Below are positions 47,521 to 56,920 of a stretch of 64,000 nt of DNA, piece after piece (within the stretch, counting starts at the first letter, position 1; every line of letters starts with the position of its first letter). The stretch is from Xanthobacteraceae bacterium (GTDB taxonomy: Bacteria > Pseudomonadota > Alphaproteobacteria > Rhizobiales > Xanthobacteraceae), in contig JAIELW010000013.1 in NCBI GenBank assembly GCA_019752575.1, positions 208,573 through 272,572 of the forward strand, read 5' to 3'. Below the pieces are notes generated by a model. The model was not told where the DNA came from, ran no database searches, and was given only the letters and a program-made list of their open reading frames with translations. A program made the translations under genes and the position numbers.

Positions 47521-48174
47521 ATGATCGTCAAAATCTGTGGGATCAAGGACTTGGCGGCGATGGACGCGGCGCTGGAAGCGGGTGCGGACATGGTCGGTCT
47601 CGTCTTTTTCCCAGCAAGCCCGCGCAATGTGACGCCCGTTGAAGCCGAAAAACTCGCGGCCCGCGCGCGCGGAAAGGCGAAGGTCATTGCGCTTTCGGTC
47701 GATGCCGACGACACGCTGATCGACGCCATCGAGGCGAGCGTCGCGCCGGATATGCATCAGCTTCATGGCAGCGAAACTGCGGCACGCGTGAGCGAGCTTC
47801 GCACGCGCACGAAGAAGGAGATGATGAAAGCGATTCCGGTGGCTTCGGCTTCCGATCTCGCACCGCTCGCCTCTTATGAAGAAGTAGCGGACTGGATTCT
47901 GTTCGACGCCAAAGCGCCGAAAGACGCGACGCGCCCCGGCGGCCACGGTCAGGCGTTCGACTGGTCGCTGCTCAAGAATATCAAGCATACGAAACCTATG
48001 ATGCTTTCCGGCGGCATCAATCCGGGAAACGTGGCTTCAGCGATCGAAACCGTGCGGCCCGATGCGGTGGACGTTTCCTCCGGCGTCGAAAGCGCGCCCG
48101 GTGTGAAAGACCGCGAGAAGGTTTTTGCCTTCGTGCGCGCGGCGCGCGGCGCGGCCATGGAGAAGGCTTCGTGA
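47521..48174 (+). CDS. trpF: Phosphoribosylanthranilate isomerase
   Basis: TrpF isomerises phosphoribosylanthranilate in tryptophan synthesis. The 217-residue TIM barrel has the catalytic cysteine in IVKICGIKD (C6) and the general acid aspartate in the ILFDAKAP strand. Phosphate-binding motifs include [11 protein letters not shown] and DVSSGVES. Its stop overlaps the trpB GTG start by 4 bases. trpC and other pathway genes are not in the window. Confidence 0.97.
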   Translation: MIVKICGIKDLAAMDAALEAGADMVGLVFFPASPRNVTPVEAEKLAARARGKAKVIALSVDADDTLIDAIEASVAPDMHQLHGSETAARVSELRTRTKKEMMKAIPVASASDLAPLASYEEVADWILFDAKAPKDATRPGGHGQAFDWSLLKNIKHTKPMMLSGGINPGNVASAIETVRPDAVDVSSGVESAPGVKDREKVFAFVRAARGAAMEKAS

Positions 48175-49388
48175 GCAATCGCGCAAACTCGCTGCGCACC
48201 GGCCCCGACGAGCACGGGCACTTCGGCATTTTCGGCGGCCGCTTCGTCGCCGAAACGCTGATGCCGCTCGTGCTCGATCTCGAGAAGGCTTACGAGGACG
48301 CGAAGAAGGATCCGGCCTTCAAAAAAGAGATGGACTACCATCTCAAGCATTTCGTCGGCCGCCCGAGCCCGCTTTATTTCGCGGAGCGCATGACCGGGCA
48401 TTTCGGCGGGGCGAAGATTTATTTTAAGCGCGAAGACCTGAACCACACCGGCGCGCATAAAGTGAACAACGTGCTCGGCCAGATCATGCTGGCCAAGCGC
48501 ATGAAGAAGCCGCGCGTGATCGCCGAAACGGGCGCCGGCATGCACGGCGTCGCGACCGCGACGCTCTGCGCGAAGTTCGGGCTTCAATGCGTGGTCTTCA
48601 TGGGCTCGGTCGACGTCGCACGTCAGGAGCCGAATGTGCTCCGCATGCGCGCGCTCGGCGCGGAAGTCCGTCCCGTCGAGAGCGGTTCGAAGACCCTGAA
48701 AGACGCGATGAACGAAGCGCTGCGCGACTGGGTCACGAACGTCCATGACACCTTCTATTGCATCGGTACGGTCGCGGGCCCGCATCCTTATCCGGCGATG
48801 GTGCGCGACTTTCAGTGCGTGATCGGCGACGAGACGCGCGCGCAGCTTATGGAACTCGAAGGCCGATTGCCGAACGCGCTCGTCGCCTGCATCGGCGGCG
48901 GCTCGAACGCGATGGGACTATTCCATCCTTTCCTCGACGACCGCGATGTCGAAATCTACGGCGTCGAGGCGGCGGGTCACGGGCTCGACAAGCAGCACGC
49001 GGCATCGCTCGCGGGCGGTAAGCCGGGGGTGTTGCACGGCAACCGCACCTATCTCTTGATGAACGAGGACGGCCAGATCGAGGAAGCGCATTCGATCTCC
49101 GCCGGTCTCGATTATCCGGGTATCGGCCCCGAACATTCCTGGCTGCACGAGATCGGGCGCGCGAAGTATTTGTCGGCCACCGACGACGAGGCGCTCGCCG
49201 CGTTCCAGCTCTGCTCGCGGCTGGAGGGCATCATTCCGGCGCTGGAACCCTCGCACGCGCTTGCAAAGCTCGATCGGCTCGCGCGCGGCAGGCCGAAAGA
49301 CCACATCATCGTCGTGAACATGTCGGGCCGCGGCGACAAGGATCTCGCCTCGGTCGCGGGCTATCTCAACAAGAAGATGTCGGCATGA
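48171..49388 (+). CDS. trpB: Tryptophan synthase beta chain
   Basis: TrpB joins indole and serine using pyridoxal phosphate. The 405-residue protein has the cofactor lysine K97 in HTGAHKVNN, the phosphate-binding glycines in [10 protein letters not shown] and the [10 protein letters not shown] loop. GTG start, overlapping trpF (GTGA). The stop overlaps the start of a small secreted-protein gene that separates it from trpA. Confidence 0.98.
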   Translation: MSNRANSLRTGPDEHGHFGIFGGRFVAETLMPLVLDLEKAYEDAKKDPAFKKEMDYHLKHFVGRPSPLYFAERMTGHFGGAKIYFKREDLNHTGAHKVNNVLGQIMLAKRMKKPRVIAETGAGMHGVATATLCAKFGLQCVVFMGSVDVARQEPNVLRMRALGAEVRPVESGSKTLKDAMNEALRDWVTNVHDTFYCIGTVAGPHPYPAMVRDFQCVIGDETRAQLMELEGRLPNALVACIGGGSNAMGLFHPFLDDRDVEIYGVEAAGHGLDKQHAASLAGGKPGVLHGNRTYLLMNEDGQIEEAHSISAGLDYPGIGPEHSWLHEIGRAKYLSATDDEALAAFQLCSRLEGIIPALEPSHALAKLDRLARGRPKDHIIVVNMSGRGDKDLASVAGYLNKKMSA

Positions 49389-49891
49389 GCGCTCGTCTGC
49401 TTGCGAAATCTCTGCTTGTGCCAGCGCTGGTCGCTACCGGCGTGATCGCCGGCTATGCACAGGAGCCCTTTAAGGAAAATCCGATCAAGGAAGGCGCCTG
49501 GGTCTACCCGACCGAGAAGATCGCGCCCGCGACGGTCGATGCCTTTTGCCAGTCCGGCTTTTCCGTTCATTTCTCTGATGGCGGCTTCTTTACGGTGCTC
49601 AATCAGCCGATCGCGCGCATGAAGAAAAAACTTTCGGTCGATACGCAGGGCACCTGCGTCTTCAACGCGGAGAAGCAGACCTCGTCCTGTACCGGCACCG
49701 AGACCGACGGCCCGAAAAAGTTTCCGCTCAACGAGAACAACGCGTTCGAGCGCGACGGCAATTTCCTGAAGCTGACCACGACCTTCATCGACCGCGAAAC
49801 GAAGGAGAAAGCGACCTTCGTGACTTATCCCATGCGCTGTCCCGACAAGGTGGTGCGCGAAATCCTGGTCAAGGCGATCCCGCCCAAATGA
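49385..49891 (+). CDS. Secreted protein of unknown function wedged between trpB and trpA
   Basis: A 168-residue protein with an N-terminal signal peptide ([18 protein letters not shown], probable cut near residue 25) and four cysteines in the mature part, suited to two disulfides in the periplasm. No family is recognised. It overlaps trpB and trpA by 4 bases on each side (ATGA both times), so it is translated as part of the trp operon. No tryptophan enrichment is seen, and a role in tryptophan synthesis is not evident. Confidence 0.75.
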   Translation: MSARLLAKSLLVPALVATGVIAGYAQEPFKENPIKEGAWVYPTEKIAPATVDAFCQSGFSVHFSDGGFFTVLNQPIARMKKKLSVDTQGTCVFNAEKQTSSCTGTETDGPKKFPLNENNAFERDGNFLKLTTTFIDRETKEKATFVTYPMRCPDKVVREILVKAIPPK

Positions 49892-50733
49892 GCGCTGTTA
49901 CCCGTATCGACGCCCGCTTCAAGGAACTCGGCCTAGAAGGCCGCGCCGGGCTCGTGACGTTCATCACCGGCGGCGACCCCGATTACGATACCTCGCTTGC
50001 GATTTTGAAGGCGCTTCCGAAAGCGGGCGCCGACATCATCGAAGTCGGCGTGCCGTTCACCGACGCGATGGCCGACGGCCCGCCGATTCAGGCCTCGTCC
50101 TTGCGCGCGCTTGCAGCGGGACAATCGCTCAAAAAAACCGTCGCGATGGTTCGCGAGTTTCGCACGACCGACAACACGACGCCGGTCGTGCTTATGGGTT
50201 ACTACAATCCGATCTACATCTATGGCGTCGAAAAATTTCTGAAAGACGCGAAAGAGGCGGGGGTTGACGGTTTAATCGTCGTCGATCTGCCGCCGGAGGA
50301 AGATGAAGAGCTTTGTCTGCCCGCGATGAAGGCGGGCATCAACTTCATCCGGCTTGCGACGCCGACCACGGACGACAAGCGCCTGCCCGCGGTGCTCAAG
50401 AACACTTCCGGTTTCGTCTATTACGTTTCTATCGCGGGCGTTTCGGGCGCGGCGACGCCGCAAACCTCGAACGTGATCGAGGCCGTGACCCGCATCAAGC
50501 GTCACACGAAACTGCCGATTGCCGTCGGCTTCGGCCTGAAGACGCCGGAACACGCGCGCGCGATCGCGGCGGGCGCGGATGCGGCCGTGGTCGGCTCGGC
50601 GCTTGTCGAAGCCGTGCGCACGAGCCTCGACGGGAAAATGCGCGCGACCCCGAACACCGTGAAAGCCGTGACCGATCTCGTTTCCGCGCTCGCCGAAGGC
50701 GTGCGCTCCGCGCGCCGCAAAGCCGCGGAATAA
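49888..50733 (+). CDS. trpA: Tryptophan synthase alpha chain
   Basis: TrpA splits indole-3-glycerol phosphate and channels indole to TrpB. The 281-residue TIM barrel has the catalytic pair E52 ([10 protein letters not shown]) and D63 (MADGPPIQ), and the phosphate region [11 protein letters not shown]. The length is normal. Its start overlaps the preceding secreted-protein gene. accD lies 64 bases downstream with a TATAAT-like box (50762-50767) in the gap but no good -35. Confidence 0.98.
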   Translation: MSAVTRIDARFKELGLEGRAGLVTFITGGDPDYDTSLAILKALPKAGADIIEVGVPFTDAMADGPPIQASSLRALAAGQSLKKTVAMVREFRTTDNTTPVVLMGYYNPIYIYGVEKFLKDAKEAGVDGLIVVDLPPEEDEELCLPAMKAGINFIRLATPTTDDKRLPAVLKNTSGFVYYVSIAGVSGAATPQTSNVIEAVTRIKRHTKLPIAVGFGLKTPEHARAIAAGADAAVVGSALVEAVRTSLDGKMRATPNTVKAVTDLVSALAEGVRSARRKAAE

Positions 50734-50797
50734 GCGGTTTCGCGCGCCGCGCCGCGCCCTATATAATGTACAGCAAGAATTTGTCCGGAGCCCGGCC

Positions 50798-51688
50798 ATG
50801 AACTGGATCTCGAACGTAGGCCCGAAAATCCGCTCGTTTCTCGGCCGCCGCGAAGTGCCCGAGAATCTCTGGATCAAGTGTCCGGAAACGGGCCAGCTCG
50901 TCTTTCACAAGGACGTGGAGGCGAACCAGTGGGTGATTCCCGGCTCGAACTATCACATGCGCATGGGCGCGACGCCGCGCCTGAAAGCGACCTTCGATAA
51001 CGAAACCTGGCTCGACATCGCGGTGCCCGGTGTGCCGGCCGATCCGTTGAAATTCCGCGATGAGAAAAAATATGCCGACCGCATCAAGGATGCGCGCTCG
51101 AAGACCGGCATGAACGATGCGGTGAAGCTCGGCTACGGCAAGCTCGACGGCGTGCCGGCCGTGATCGCGGTGCAGGATTTCGACTTCATGGGCGGCTCGC
51201 TCGGCATGGCGGCGGGCGAGGCGGTGATCAAAGGTCTCGAAACCGCGGTCGAGAAGAATACGCCGTTCATTCTGTTCGTGGCGAGCGGCGGCGCGCGCAT
51301 GCAGGAGGGCATTCTCTCGCTGATGCAGATGCCGCGCACCACGGTCGCCGTGCAGAAACTTCGCGCGGTGAAGAAGCCCTATATCGTCGTGCTGACGAAC
51401 CCGACGACCGGCGGTGTCACCGCGTCTTACGCGATGCTCGGCGACGTGCATATCGCGGAGCCCGGCGCGCTGATCGGCTTCGCCGGGCCGCGCGTGATCG
51501 AGCAGACCATCCGCGAGAAACTGCCGCAGGGCTTCCAGCGCGCCGAGTATCTGCGCGATCACGGCATGGTCGATATGGTCACGCATCGCCATGAGATGCG
51601 CAAAACGCTCGCGCGCATCTGCCGCCTGCTGACCAAGGCGCCTTCGAACGGCGCGCAGCCCGCGCTCGCAGCGCCAGCGGGAGCGTGA
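50798..51688 (+). CDS. accD: Acetyl-CoA carboxylase carboxyltransferase beta subunit without zinc ribbon
   Basis: AccD with AccA transfers the carboxyl group from biotin to acetyl-CoA, the first step of fatty-acid synthesis. The 296-residue protein has the crotonase-like core with [11 protein letters not shown] and [11 protein letters not shown]. coli AccD begins with a four-cysteine zinc ribbon; here only one cysteine (C28) remains in the corresponding [10 protein letters not shown] region, as I recall for rhizobial AccD. The folC start lies one base beyond its stop. Confidence 0.96.
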   Translation: MNWISNVGPKIRSFLGRREVPENLWIKCPETGQLVFHKDVEANQWVIPGSNYHMRMGATPRLKATFDNETWLDIAVPGVPADPLKFRDEKKYADRIKDARSKTGMNDAVKLGYGKLDGVPAVIAVQDFDFMGGSLGMAAGEAVIKGLETAVEKNTPFILFVASGGARMQEGILSLMQMPRTTVAVQKLRAVKKPYIVVLTNPTTGGVTASYAMLGDVHIAEPGALIGFAGPRVIEQTIREKLPQGFQRAEYLRDHGMVDMVTHRHEMRKTLARICRLLTKAPSNGAQPALAAPAGA

Positions 51689-51689
51689 T

Positions 51690-53015
51690 TTGAGCGGCTC
51701 GACGCCGCCTGGGTCCTCTGCTGATCAAGTTCTCGCAAGGCTCGGCGCGCTTCACCCGAAACGGATCGACCTTTCGCTCGGCCGCTTGAACCGGCTGCTT
51801 TCCGCGCTCGGCAATCCGGAGAAAAAGCTGCCGCCCGTGATCCATGTCGCAGGCACCAACGGCAAGGGTTCCACGGTCGCTTTCCTTCGCGCGATGCTGG
51901 AGGCGGCAAGCAGGCGCGTGCATGCCTATACCTCGCCGCATCTCGTGCGCTTTCACGAACGCATTCGTCTCGCCGGAAAGATCGTAAGCGACGAGGCCCT
52001 CGCGTCGGCGTTAGAAGAAACGGAGCGCGCAAATGCGGGCGAAGAAATCACTTTCTTCGAGATTACGACCGCCGCCGCGTTGCTTTTGTTTTCGCGCAAG
52101 GAAGCGGATGTTCTGCTTCTGGAGGTCGGTCTCGGCGGCAGGCTGGACGCGACCAATGTGATCGAGCGCCCGCTTGCGACCGTGGTCACGCCGGTCTCGA
52201 TCGATCACACCGAATATCTCGGGCCTATGATTGCCGATATCGCCGGCGAAAAGGCCGGCATCTTCAAGCGCGGCTCTCCCGCGGTGATCGCCCGGCAGGA
52301 AGAACCGGCGCTTGCGGTGCTGGAGCGCGCCGCGCGCAAGGCGGGTGCGCCGCTCTTCGTCTCTGGTGAGCAATGGCACGCGCACGAAGAGGGCGGGCGG
52401 TTGGTCTATTCGGACGAACAGGCCCTGCTCGACCTGCCGCGCCCGCGTCTGTTCGGCCGTCATCAGATCGATAACGCAGGAACCGCGGTCGCGACTTTGC
52501 GCGCGATTCCGTCGCTCGGCATTCCGCCGGGCGCAATCGAAGCGGGCTTGCAGAAAGCCGACTGGCCCGCGCGCATGCAGAATCTCTCCGGCGGCAAGCT
52601 CGCGGCCATGCTGCCTCAGGGCGCCGAGCTCTGGCTCGACGGCGGGCATAACGCGGCCGGGGCGGATGCGGTGGCGAGCGCCGTCGGCGAGATGGAAGAG
52701 CGCGTACCGCGCCCGCTTGTGCTGATCGCCGGAATGTTGGTGACCAAAAGTGCCGGGGATTTTCTTGCGCGCTTTTCAGGGATCGCGCGTTACGCCTTTG
52801 GCGTTTCGCCGCCGGGCGAGGCGTCGCGGCCCGCTTCCGAAATCGTCACCGCCGCCAACAACGCAGGCATCGAAGCCGCTGAAGCGAACGGCTTTCTCGA
52901 AGCGCTCGGCCGTGTGAAGGATCTCAATCTTCCGGCGCCGCCGCGCGTGCTGATTACAGGCTCGCTTTATCTTGCGGGCGAAGTGCTTGCCGCAAACGAA
53001 ACGCCGCCCAGCTAG
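51690..53015 (+). CDS. folC: Bifunctional folylpolyglutamate/dihydrofolate synthase
   Basis: FolC adds glutamate to dihydropteroate and to folates. The 441-residue Mur-ligase-type protein has the ATP loop AGTNGKGST (54-62), the TSPHLVRFHERI region and the LDGGHNAAG motif of the C-terminal domain. The start is a TTG at 51690, one base after the accD stop; no ATG occurs between it and the conserved ATP loop. The stop lies in the loop of a terminator. Confidence 0.95.
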   Translation: MSGSTPPGSSADQVLARLGALHPKRIDLSLGRLNRLLSALGNPEKKLPPVIHVAGTNGKGSTVAFLRAMLEAASRRVHAYTSPHLVRFHERIRLAGKIVSDEALASALEETERANAGEEITFFEITTAAALLLFSRKEADVLLLEVGLGGRLDATNVIERPLATVVTPVSIDHTEYLGPMIADIAGEKAGIFKRGSPAVIARQEEPALAVLERAARKAGAPLFVSGEQWHAHEEGGRLVYSDEQALLDLPRPRLFGRHQIDNAGTAVATLRAIPSLGIPPGAIEAGLQKADWPARMQNLSGGKLAAMLPQGAELWLDGGHNAAGADAVASAVGEMEERVPRPLVLIAGMLVTKSAGDFLARFSGIARYAFGVSPPGEASRPASEIVTAANNAGIEAAEANGFLEALGRVKDLNLPAPPRVLITGSLYLAGEVLAANETPPS

Positions 53016-53027
53016 GGCGGCGTTTTT
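53000..53027 (+). terminator. Intrinsic terminator at folC end, perhaps bidirectional
   Basis: A perfect 10-bp stem AACGCCGCCC (53000-53009) and GGGCGGCGTT (53015-53024) with a five-base loop holding most of the folC stop codon. TTT follows directly (TTTTT in total). Read on the minus strand the same stem is followed by TTTCGTTT, so it may also end the convergent trxA transcript. Confidence 0.85.
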
Positions 53028-53048
53028 AGTTCCGAATTTATTCTTCGA

Positions 53049-53369
53049 TCAGACGGTGGTGTCGATCCACTGCTCGATCTTCGCCTTCGGATAGGCGCCG
53101 ATCAGGCGCGAGGCCATCTCGCCGTTCTTGAAGATCATCAGCGTCGGAATCGACATGATGCCGTACTTCGAGGCGACGTTCGGGTTCTCGTCGACATTGA
53201 GCTTCACGATCTTGACCTTGCCGCCGTTCGCGCCGGCGATTTCCTCGAGCGCGGGCGCGATCTGCCGGCAGGGTCCGCACCACTCGGCCCAGAAATCGAC
53301 CAGCACCGGCTCTTTGGCCTTGAGTACATCGGTATCGAAGGAAGAATCGGAGACTTTATCGACGGCCAT
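53049..53369 (-). CDS. trxA: Thioredoxin
   Basis: Thioredoxin reduces disulfides in the cytoplasm. The 106-residue protein has the WCGPC active site (C31, C34), the cis-proline region SIPTLMIFKNGE and standard length. I chose the ATG at 53369, preceded by AGAGGT. It is the last gene of the minus-strand addB-addA-trxA series. Confidence 0.98.
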   Translation of the reverse strand: MAVDKVSDSSFDTDVLKAKEPVLVDFWAEWCGPCRQIAPALEEIAGANGGKVKIVKLNVDENPNVASKYGIMSIPTLMIFKNGEMASRLIGAYPKAKIEQWIDTTV

Positions 53370-53455
53370 GACGGACCTCTTGGGCAGCGTTGGAATCGGG
53401 GAGAAAATTCTCGCCGCCATAGGTAGGAAGGGCGCGCGGGAGGGTCAAGACACGA

Positions 53456-56400
53456 TTAGGCGAACGCAGGGCTCCCTTGCGTTATCAACCGCCGCCATGC
53501 GGATTCGAGCGATTCTTCGGGGATTTCGAAGACACGCGGCGCGGCTGTGAATATGAGCAGCGCCCGCATTCTGCGGCCCGGAAAGGCTTGCAGGAGCGCC
53601 GTGCGATAGGCCGCAAGCTGAGAAATGTAATGTTCCGGGATCTGCGTCAGCGAGGCGGGAACGAATGCGCCCGATTTGAAGTCCGCGAACGTGACGAGGT
53701 TGTCGCCGACGACGACGCGGTCGAGCCGCGCGGGTATTTCGAGCAGGCGATTGCCGTCTATCACCTGCGCGACCAGTTCCGGCTCGGCGCGGCTGCCGGG
53801 CGCAAAAATTTCCGCGCAGTCCGGGTGATCGATCACCTTGAGCGCTTCGTTTATTAGCTGCTGTCTTGCAGACTCCGAAAGCTCCGGCGCGGCCTGCGCG
53901 AGATAACGCAGCGCCGCCGCCTCGCGCTCCTCGCGCGCGATCTCGGGGAGCGACTGCAACAGCCGGTGCAGAAGAATGCCGCGCGCTTTCCCGCCTTCGC
54001 CTCCGGCAGCTCTCTCGCGCGAAAAATCGCGTTCCACGAAGGACGGCCGCAAGCGCGCATGCCGCATTTTGCCTTCCGCCCACCTTTCTCCGAGCCAAGC
54101 GGGGGATTTCTCGTCGCGCGGCACGGGCTTCTTCGAGAGATCGATCGCACGCGGCGGAAATTGCGGCGTGCGCCAGCGCAGCACTTCCTCTTCGCTATAG
54201 CCCGCTTTGTGCCGGGTGATGTGTTCGCTGTCCCCGGCGAGCGATTTGTATACGAGGTCGTACCAGGAGCCTTCGTCGGCCCCGTTCTTCTGGTTCTTGT
54301 TGAGCGCACCGCAGACGACGAGTACGTCGGCGGCCCGCGTCAGCGCGACGTAGAGCAGACGGCGATATTCCTGCATGCGCAGGCCGCGCGCGAAATTGCT
54401 GGCGTCCAGCAGCACGCCCGAGCTTTCGTTTCTGTTCTTCGCCCAGATCAAAGGTGCGTCTTCGGCCATCCCGTTCGCGCGGACCGGCACCACGCGCGGG
54501 TCCTTGCTCGCGTGCGGCACGGTCGTGGTGTCGGCAAGCACGATAACCGGCGCTTCGAGGCCCTTCACGCCATGCGCGGTCATCACGCGGACGGAGGAGC
54601 CCTCCGCCTCGAAATCGCGCTTCACTTCCGAATCCGCGCGGCGCAGGAGCGAAAGAAATCCGTGCAGCGACGGCGTTTCCGTGGCTTCGTAGGAAAGCGC
54701 TGCCGCCAGAAACTCGTCGAGCGCGTCGGCGGCTTCCGGCCCGAGCCGCTCGGTCATTTTCCTGCGGCCGCCGTCGCGCCCGAGCACGCGCGAATAGAAA
54801 TCGAACGGCCGCAGATGTAGTGCCTGCTCGCGCCAGCGCGCGAGCGTCTTCGCGGCGGCTGCGTAGCGTGCATCGGCCGCCGCCGCGAGGCTATGCGCGA
54901 GCGTGTTCTTGCGCCCATGGCAAAGCGCGAACAGATCGCCGTCGCTGAAGCCGAATAGCGGCGACTTCAGCACGCAGGCGAGCGAGAGATCGTCTTCGGC
55001 AAGCAGCAGCGCATCGCCGAGCGCGAGCATGTCCATGACCGCGATGTTTTCGGTGAGCTTCAGGCGGTCGGCGCCTGCGACCGGCACGCCTTCGCGCTTC
55101 AACGCGCGCAGGATCGCATCGAACAGCGGTCCCCGGCTCTGCACGAGGATGATGATGTCGCGCGCCTCAACCGCGCGCGGAATGTTGCCATTCTTGCGGT
55201 CTTCGATTGCCATGCCGCCATGAATCCAATCCTGGACCGCTCGCGCAATTTTCCGCGCGAGCCGCATCTGCGCGGAGGTCTCGCGCATCTTGTCGAGCGG
55301 CTTGTCCCAGCCGTCGTCTTCTTCCGCGCTTCTGACCGGCTCGGCCGGCTCCCAGATCTCGACCATGCCCGGCGCTTTCTGGCGCACGGCGACATGCACG
55401 GGTTTTACGTCGTCCGAGGCGGAGAGCCCGCTGCGGGCTTCCGGCGGCAAAAAGACCTTGTCGACGGCCTTCAGAACCACATCGACGGATCGATAGGAAT
55501 TGAGCAGGCGCGGCATGCTCAGGGTCTCGCCGCTTGCCGTAACCTGCGCCGAAAAATGCCGCCGCATTTCGTCGAAGCGCGCGGGGTCCGCGCCCTGAAA
55601 GCTGAAGATCGATTGCTTCTCGTCGCCGACCGCAAAGATCGTGCGCGGATAGTCGGAAACGCCTTTGCCAGCGAAAAACTCCTCCGCGAGCTTGGCGATG
55701 ATGCGCCACTGTTCCGGGCTCGTATCCTGCGCTTCGTCCACGAGAATATGGCTGATGCCGCCGTCGAGCTTGAAATGCACCCAGGCGGATTCCTCGCGCT
55801 CCAACAATTCGACGGTCTTGGTGACGAGGTCCGCAAAGTCGAGCACGCCGCGGCGGCGCTTGGCTTCCTCGTAACGGGCGACGACCGCGGTTGCCAGCGC
55901 GAACAAGGCGAGGCTGCGGTCGCGCTCTGCGATCGCGCGCAGTTTTTCGCGGAGCTCCGTGACCCGCTTCGTCTCGGCGATCAGCTTCGCGAACAAAGCC
56001 GGATGCGCATCGCGAGCCTGCTTGCTGCCGAAGTTTTCCTCGTCGCGCGGTTCGCCATCCGATTTGAAGAACGCGGCGAGATACAGGGCCGCGGCTTCGG
56101 AAGGCCGGCCGCCTAGCGCGCGAAGAATTCGTTCGCCGGTCTGTTTTGCGAATCCGCCGAGCGGGATCAGCGCATCGCCCGCGGACTGCCACGCAATTCG
56201 GGGCAGATGCGGGCCTTCGAAAATCTCGGTCTCGACAGAAGCAACGCTGTCGTCCGCCTTCAGGCCCAGGGCCTTCGCGAGAATTGCGGGATCGAACCCG
56301 CGAAGCTCCCGGCGTGCGCGCACCGCTTCGCCGATCACCTGCTCGATGGTTTCGTCGCCGCAAATCTCGATGCAATAAGCGAGCGCTTTGCCGAGTGCGG

Positions 56401-56920
56401 ATTCGGGGTTGCGGCCCGCGTCGAGCAGCACCTGCAGCCGCGCGCTTTCGATCAGGTCGCGCTCGCCGAGGTCGTCCAGCACCTCGAAGCCCGCGGGCGC
56501 GTCGGCCTCCACCGGAAACATATGCAGCACGCGGTCGCAGAAGGCGTGAATGGTTTGCACCTTCAATCCGCCCGGCGTTTCCAGTGCCGCTGCGAATAGC
56601 CTTCGCGCTCTTGCGCGCCGCTCCGGCGAAGGCTTGCCGGATTCGATTTCGGCAATCGCCCGATCGAGCGCATCGTCGTCGAGGCGCACCCATGCCGAAA
56701 GCTTTTTCAAGACCTCGTTCGCCATGTGCGCGGCGGCGGCCTTGGTATAAGTGAGGCAGAGAATTCGTCCCGGCGGCACGCCGTCGAGCAAGAGACGGAT
56801 CACGCGGCGCACGAGCACCGTGGTTTTGCCGGAGCCGGCGTTCGCCGAAACCCATGCCGAGCGGCGCGGGTCGGAGGCCTGCGCTTGCGGCGTTTCTTCT
56901 GCGCCGGGCTTTACGTTCAT
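53456..56920 (-). CDS. addA: AddA helicase-nuclease subunit
   Basis: AddA, with AddB, processes double-strand DNA ends for RecA-dependent repair, the alphaproteobacterial counterpart of RecBCD. The 1154-residue protein has a UvrD-type helicase (Walker A ANAGSGKT, 26-33; VDEAQDTSPEQW; VMTAHGVKGLE). A C-terminal PD-(D/E)xK nuclease contains FADFKSG and the ISQLAAY motif. The ATG at 56920 overlaps the addB stop by 4 bases. Confidence 0.97.
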   Translation of the reverse strand: MNVKPGAEETPQAQASDPRRSAWVSANAGSGKTTVLVRRVIRLLLDGVPPGRILCLTYTKAAAAHMANEVLKKLSAWVRLDDDALDRAIAEIESGKPSPERRARARRLFAAALETPGGLKVQTIHAFCDRVLHMFPVEADAPAGFEVLDDLGERDLIESARLQVLLDAGRNPESALGKALAYCIEICGDETIEQVIGEAVRARRELRGFDPAILAKALGLKADDSVASVETEIFEGPHLPRIAWQSAGDALIPLGGFAKQTGERILRALGGRPSEAAALYLAAFFKSDGEPRDEENFGSKQARDAHPALFAKLIAETKRVTELREKLRAIAERDRSLALFALATAVVARYEEAKRRRGVLDFADLVTKTVELLEREESAWVHFKLDGGISHILVDEAQDTSPEQWRIIAKLAEEFFAGKGVSDYPRTIFAVGDEKQSIFSFQGADPARFDEMRRHFSAQVTASGETLSMPRLLNSYRSVDVVLKAVDKVFLPPEARSGLSASDDVKPVHVAVRQKAPGMVEIWEPAEPVRSAEEDDGWDKPLDKMRETSAQMRLARKIARAVQDWIHGGMAIEDRKNGNIPRAVEARDIIILVQSRGPLFDAILRALKREGVPVAGADRLKLTENIAVMDMLALGDALLLAEDDLSLACVLKSPLFGFSDGDLFALCHGRKNTLAHSLAAAADARYAAAAKTLARWREQALHLRPFDFYSRVLGRDGGRRKMTERLGPEAADALDEFLAAALSYEATETPSLHGFLSLLRRADSEVKRDFEAEGSSVRVMTAHGVKGLEAPVIVLADTTTVPHASKDPRVVPVRANGMAEDAPLIWAKNRNESSGVLLDASNFARGLRMQEYRRLLYVALTRAADVLVVCGALNKNQKNGADEGSWYDLVYKSLAGDSEHITRHKAGYSEEEVLRWRTPQFPPRAIDLSKKPVPRDEKSPAWLGERWAEGKMRHARLRPSFVERDFSRERAAGGEGGKARGILLHRLLQSLPEIAREEREAAALRYLAQAAPELSESARQQLINEALKVIDHPDCAEIFAPGSRAEPELVAQVIDGNRLLEIPARLDRVVVGDNLVTFADFKSGAFVPASLTQIPEHYISQLAAYRTALLQAFPGRRMRALLIFTAAPRVFEIPEESLESAWRRLITQGSPAFA

